Below, one piece after another: positions 33,017 through 34,016 of a stretch of 34,016 bases of DNA. The notes under the pieces are model-generated. The model was not told where the DNA came from and searched no databases. It worked only from the letters and a program-made list of their open reading frames with translations. The DNA lies in assembly GCA_910589155.1 (NCBI GenBank), contig CAJURY010000014.1:1-34016 (forward strand), in the 5' to 3' direction. This DNA is from an uncultured Oscillospiraceae bacterium (GTDB taxonomy: Bacteria; Bacillota; Clostridia; Oscillospirales; Oscillospiraceae). Made by a program: the position numbers and the translations under genes. Within the stretch, counting starts at the first letter, position 1. Each line of letters starts with the position of its first letter.

Positions 33017-33916
33017 TTAATAATCGGACTCGCCCATGTGGAAGGCCTTATTGACCGCCACAAGAACCAGTATGCCGAATATAACCATTACAATGCCGAT
33101 GGCATTGGCAAAACCGTAATTATAGTCAGAAATCGCTCGCATCATCAGTACAGACAAGCTCATGGTATCGCTGCCGGGACCGCCGGAGGTAGTCAGCGCA
33201 ATCGCTTCATACATAGCGATACGGGAAGTGATGGAACAGATAATTGCGGTACCAATGGAATTATGGCACAGCGGCAGATAAATATGCCGGATGGTGTGCC
33301 AGGCGGAAGCGCCGTCCAGACGAGCCGCCTCCGTCAACGAGGTGGGAATGGCTACCAGGTCGTTGTATACAATAAGGGATACAACCACCGCATAGAAAAG
33401 CCAGGTAAATGTAACCGCCCAGAACGCGTAGGGCGAAACGAAAAACCACTGAACATCAAATTCAGGGAAGATTTTACGAATTAAAACATTCAGCGCGCCA
33501 ACGGAATCATTCAGCAAAAAGCGGAAGATCAGCGCAAAAGCCGCTGGGGAAATGACGTTGGGTATCATGAAAACCGCCCGGCTGAGCTTCCAGCCCTTGG
33601 GCTTATAGTACCAAATAAACGCGACGATCACGCCATAACCAACGTGAAGCGTCATGGCAATCAGCGACCACAAAAACAAATTCTTCAAAGAGATACTGGC
33701 CGCGCTGTTGGTAAAGAGTCTTGTGTAGTTATTTATACCGTTAAAGGTAGGGCTGTTAAAGCCATCCCATTTGGTAAAAGAGGTTCGAATCAACACATAA
33801 ATCGGTTCAGCATAGAAAATGGTAAAAACAACCAGCGTAGGGAGCAAAAACAGATAAATCCACTTAAAATATCTGCGCTCCACACGACCATAACGTAAAG
33901 CTGTTTTTTTGCGCAT
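33017..33916 (-). CDS. ABC sugar transporter permease, MalF/UgpA-type
   Basis: This 299-aa permease has six membrane helices and the EAA loop EAARLDGASAWHTIRHIYLPL at about 205-225, the mark of CUT1 carbohydrate importers. The first helix (IYLFLLPTLVVFTIFY) follows a basic N-terminus. I start at the ATG at 33916, with AAAGGAG upstream, because the longer frame to 34003 would run through a hairpin and lacks a ribosome binding site. It forms the membrane heterodimer with the next gene. A solute-binding lipoprotein gene is expected just beyond the right edge. The substrate is probably the disaccharide cleaved by the adjacent GH65 enzyme (inferred). Confidence 0.93.
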   Translation of the reverse strand: MRKKTALRYGRVERRYFKWIYLFLLPTLVVFTIFYAEPIYVLIRTSFTKWDGFNSPTFNGINNYTRLFTNSAASISLKNLFLWSLIAMTLHVGYGVIVAFIWYYKPKGWKLSRAVFMIPNVISPAAFALIFRFLLNDSVGALNVLIRKIFPEFDVQWFFVSPYAFWAVTFTWLFYAVVVSLIVYNDLVAIPTSLTEAARLDGASAWHTIRHIYLPLCHNSIGTAIICSITSRIAMYEAIALTTSGGPGSDTMSLSVLMMRAISDYNYGFANAIGIVMVIFGILVLVAVNKAFHMGESDY

Positions 33917-33962
33917 TTCTTTCTTCTCTCCTTTCGCTGGTTTGAATTTTAGTTCTTTTCGA

Positions 33963-33986
33963 TCGTGGGCACATACGTGCCCACGA
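33963..33986 (-). promoter_or_regulatory. Intergenic hairpin upstream of the permease gene
   Basis: TCGTGGGCAC pairs with GTGCCCACGA around a 4-nt loop. There is no U-tract on the minus strand. In many sugar ABC operons such a hairpin sits between the binding-protein gene and the first permease gene and stabilises the upstream mRNA. A TAA on the minus strand at 34013-34015 could be the stop of that off-window gene, but its frame cannot be verified. Confidence 0.5.
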
Positions 33987-34016
33987 TACAACAACAAATA
34001 CAAAGGTTCCGCTTAG

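Overview
The window looks like a chromosome segment from a Clostridia-class Firmicute, probably a gut Oscillospirales/Ruminococcaceae-type bacterium. This is inferred from strong AGGAGG-type ribosome binding sites, TTGNNN-17-TATAAT promoters, the mix of families (VanR-like two-component pair, DUF3737, GH65 phosphorylase, CotH kinase, TnpV and a large serine recombinase remnant) and mid-range GC. No rRNA, tRNA or CRISPR array was seen.

Left part (1-10918), mostly housekeeping and ion or stress genes: the first codons of a probable sugar-binding lipoprotein with a 24-bp palindromic operator upstream; rsmE; a response regulator/histidine kinase operon; an AraC/GyrI-type regulator; a small unknown membrane protein; a CPA2-type cation:proton antiporter divergent from a DUF3737 gene; a TrkH-type potassium transporter; and an orphan OmpR-type response regulator.

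Middle part (about 10930-15130) is a decayed mobile element. It keeps an internally deleted large serine recombinase fragment, an intact ABC-F ATPase gene preceded by a short leader ORF and two intrinsic terminators (probable translation-attenuation control), and three minus-strand genes (a two-part unknown, an excisionase-like HTH gene, tnpV) that each carry one premature stop. Two of these are TGG-to-TGA changes at an expected Trp.

Right part (15136-34016), all on the minus strand, looks like an extracellular carbohydrate-use locus. In transcription order it holds two ABC sugar permeases, a GH65 disaccharide phosphorylase, beta-phosphoglucomutase, a secreted 1817-aa multidomain protein, a 39-aa peptide gene, a secreted CotH-kinase-like protein (819 aa) and a second secreted multidomain protein (1751 aa). 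The three large secreted proteins end in the same C-terminal module of about 150 residues. The two giants share 394 bp of exactly identical DNA over that module, which points to recent gene conversion or duplication. A working model is that the giants act on an extracellular glycan, the transporter imports an alpha-linked glucobiose, GH65 phosphorolyses it and PgmB feeds glucose 6-phosphate to glycolysis. The roles of the CotH protein and the small peptide are unknown, and this cluster is the best candidate for an undescribed system.
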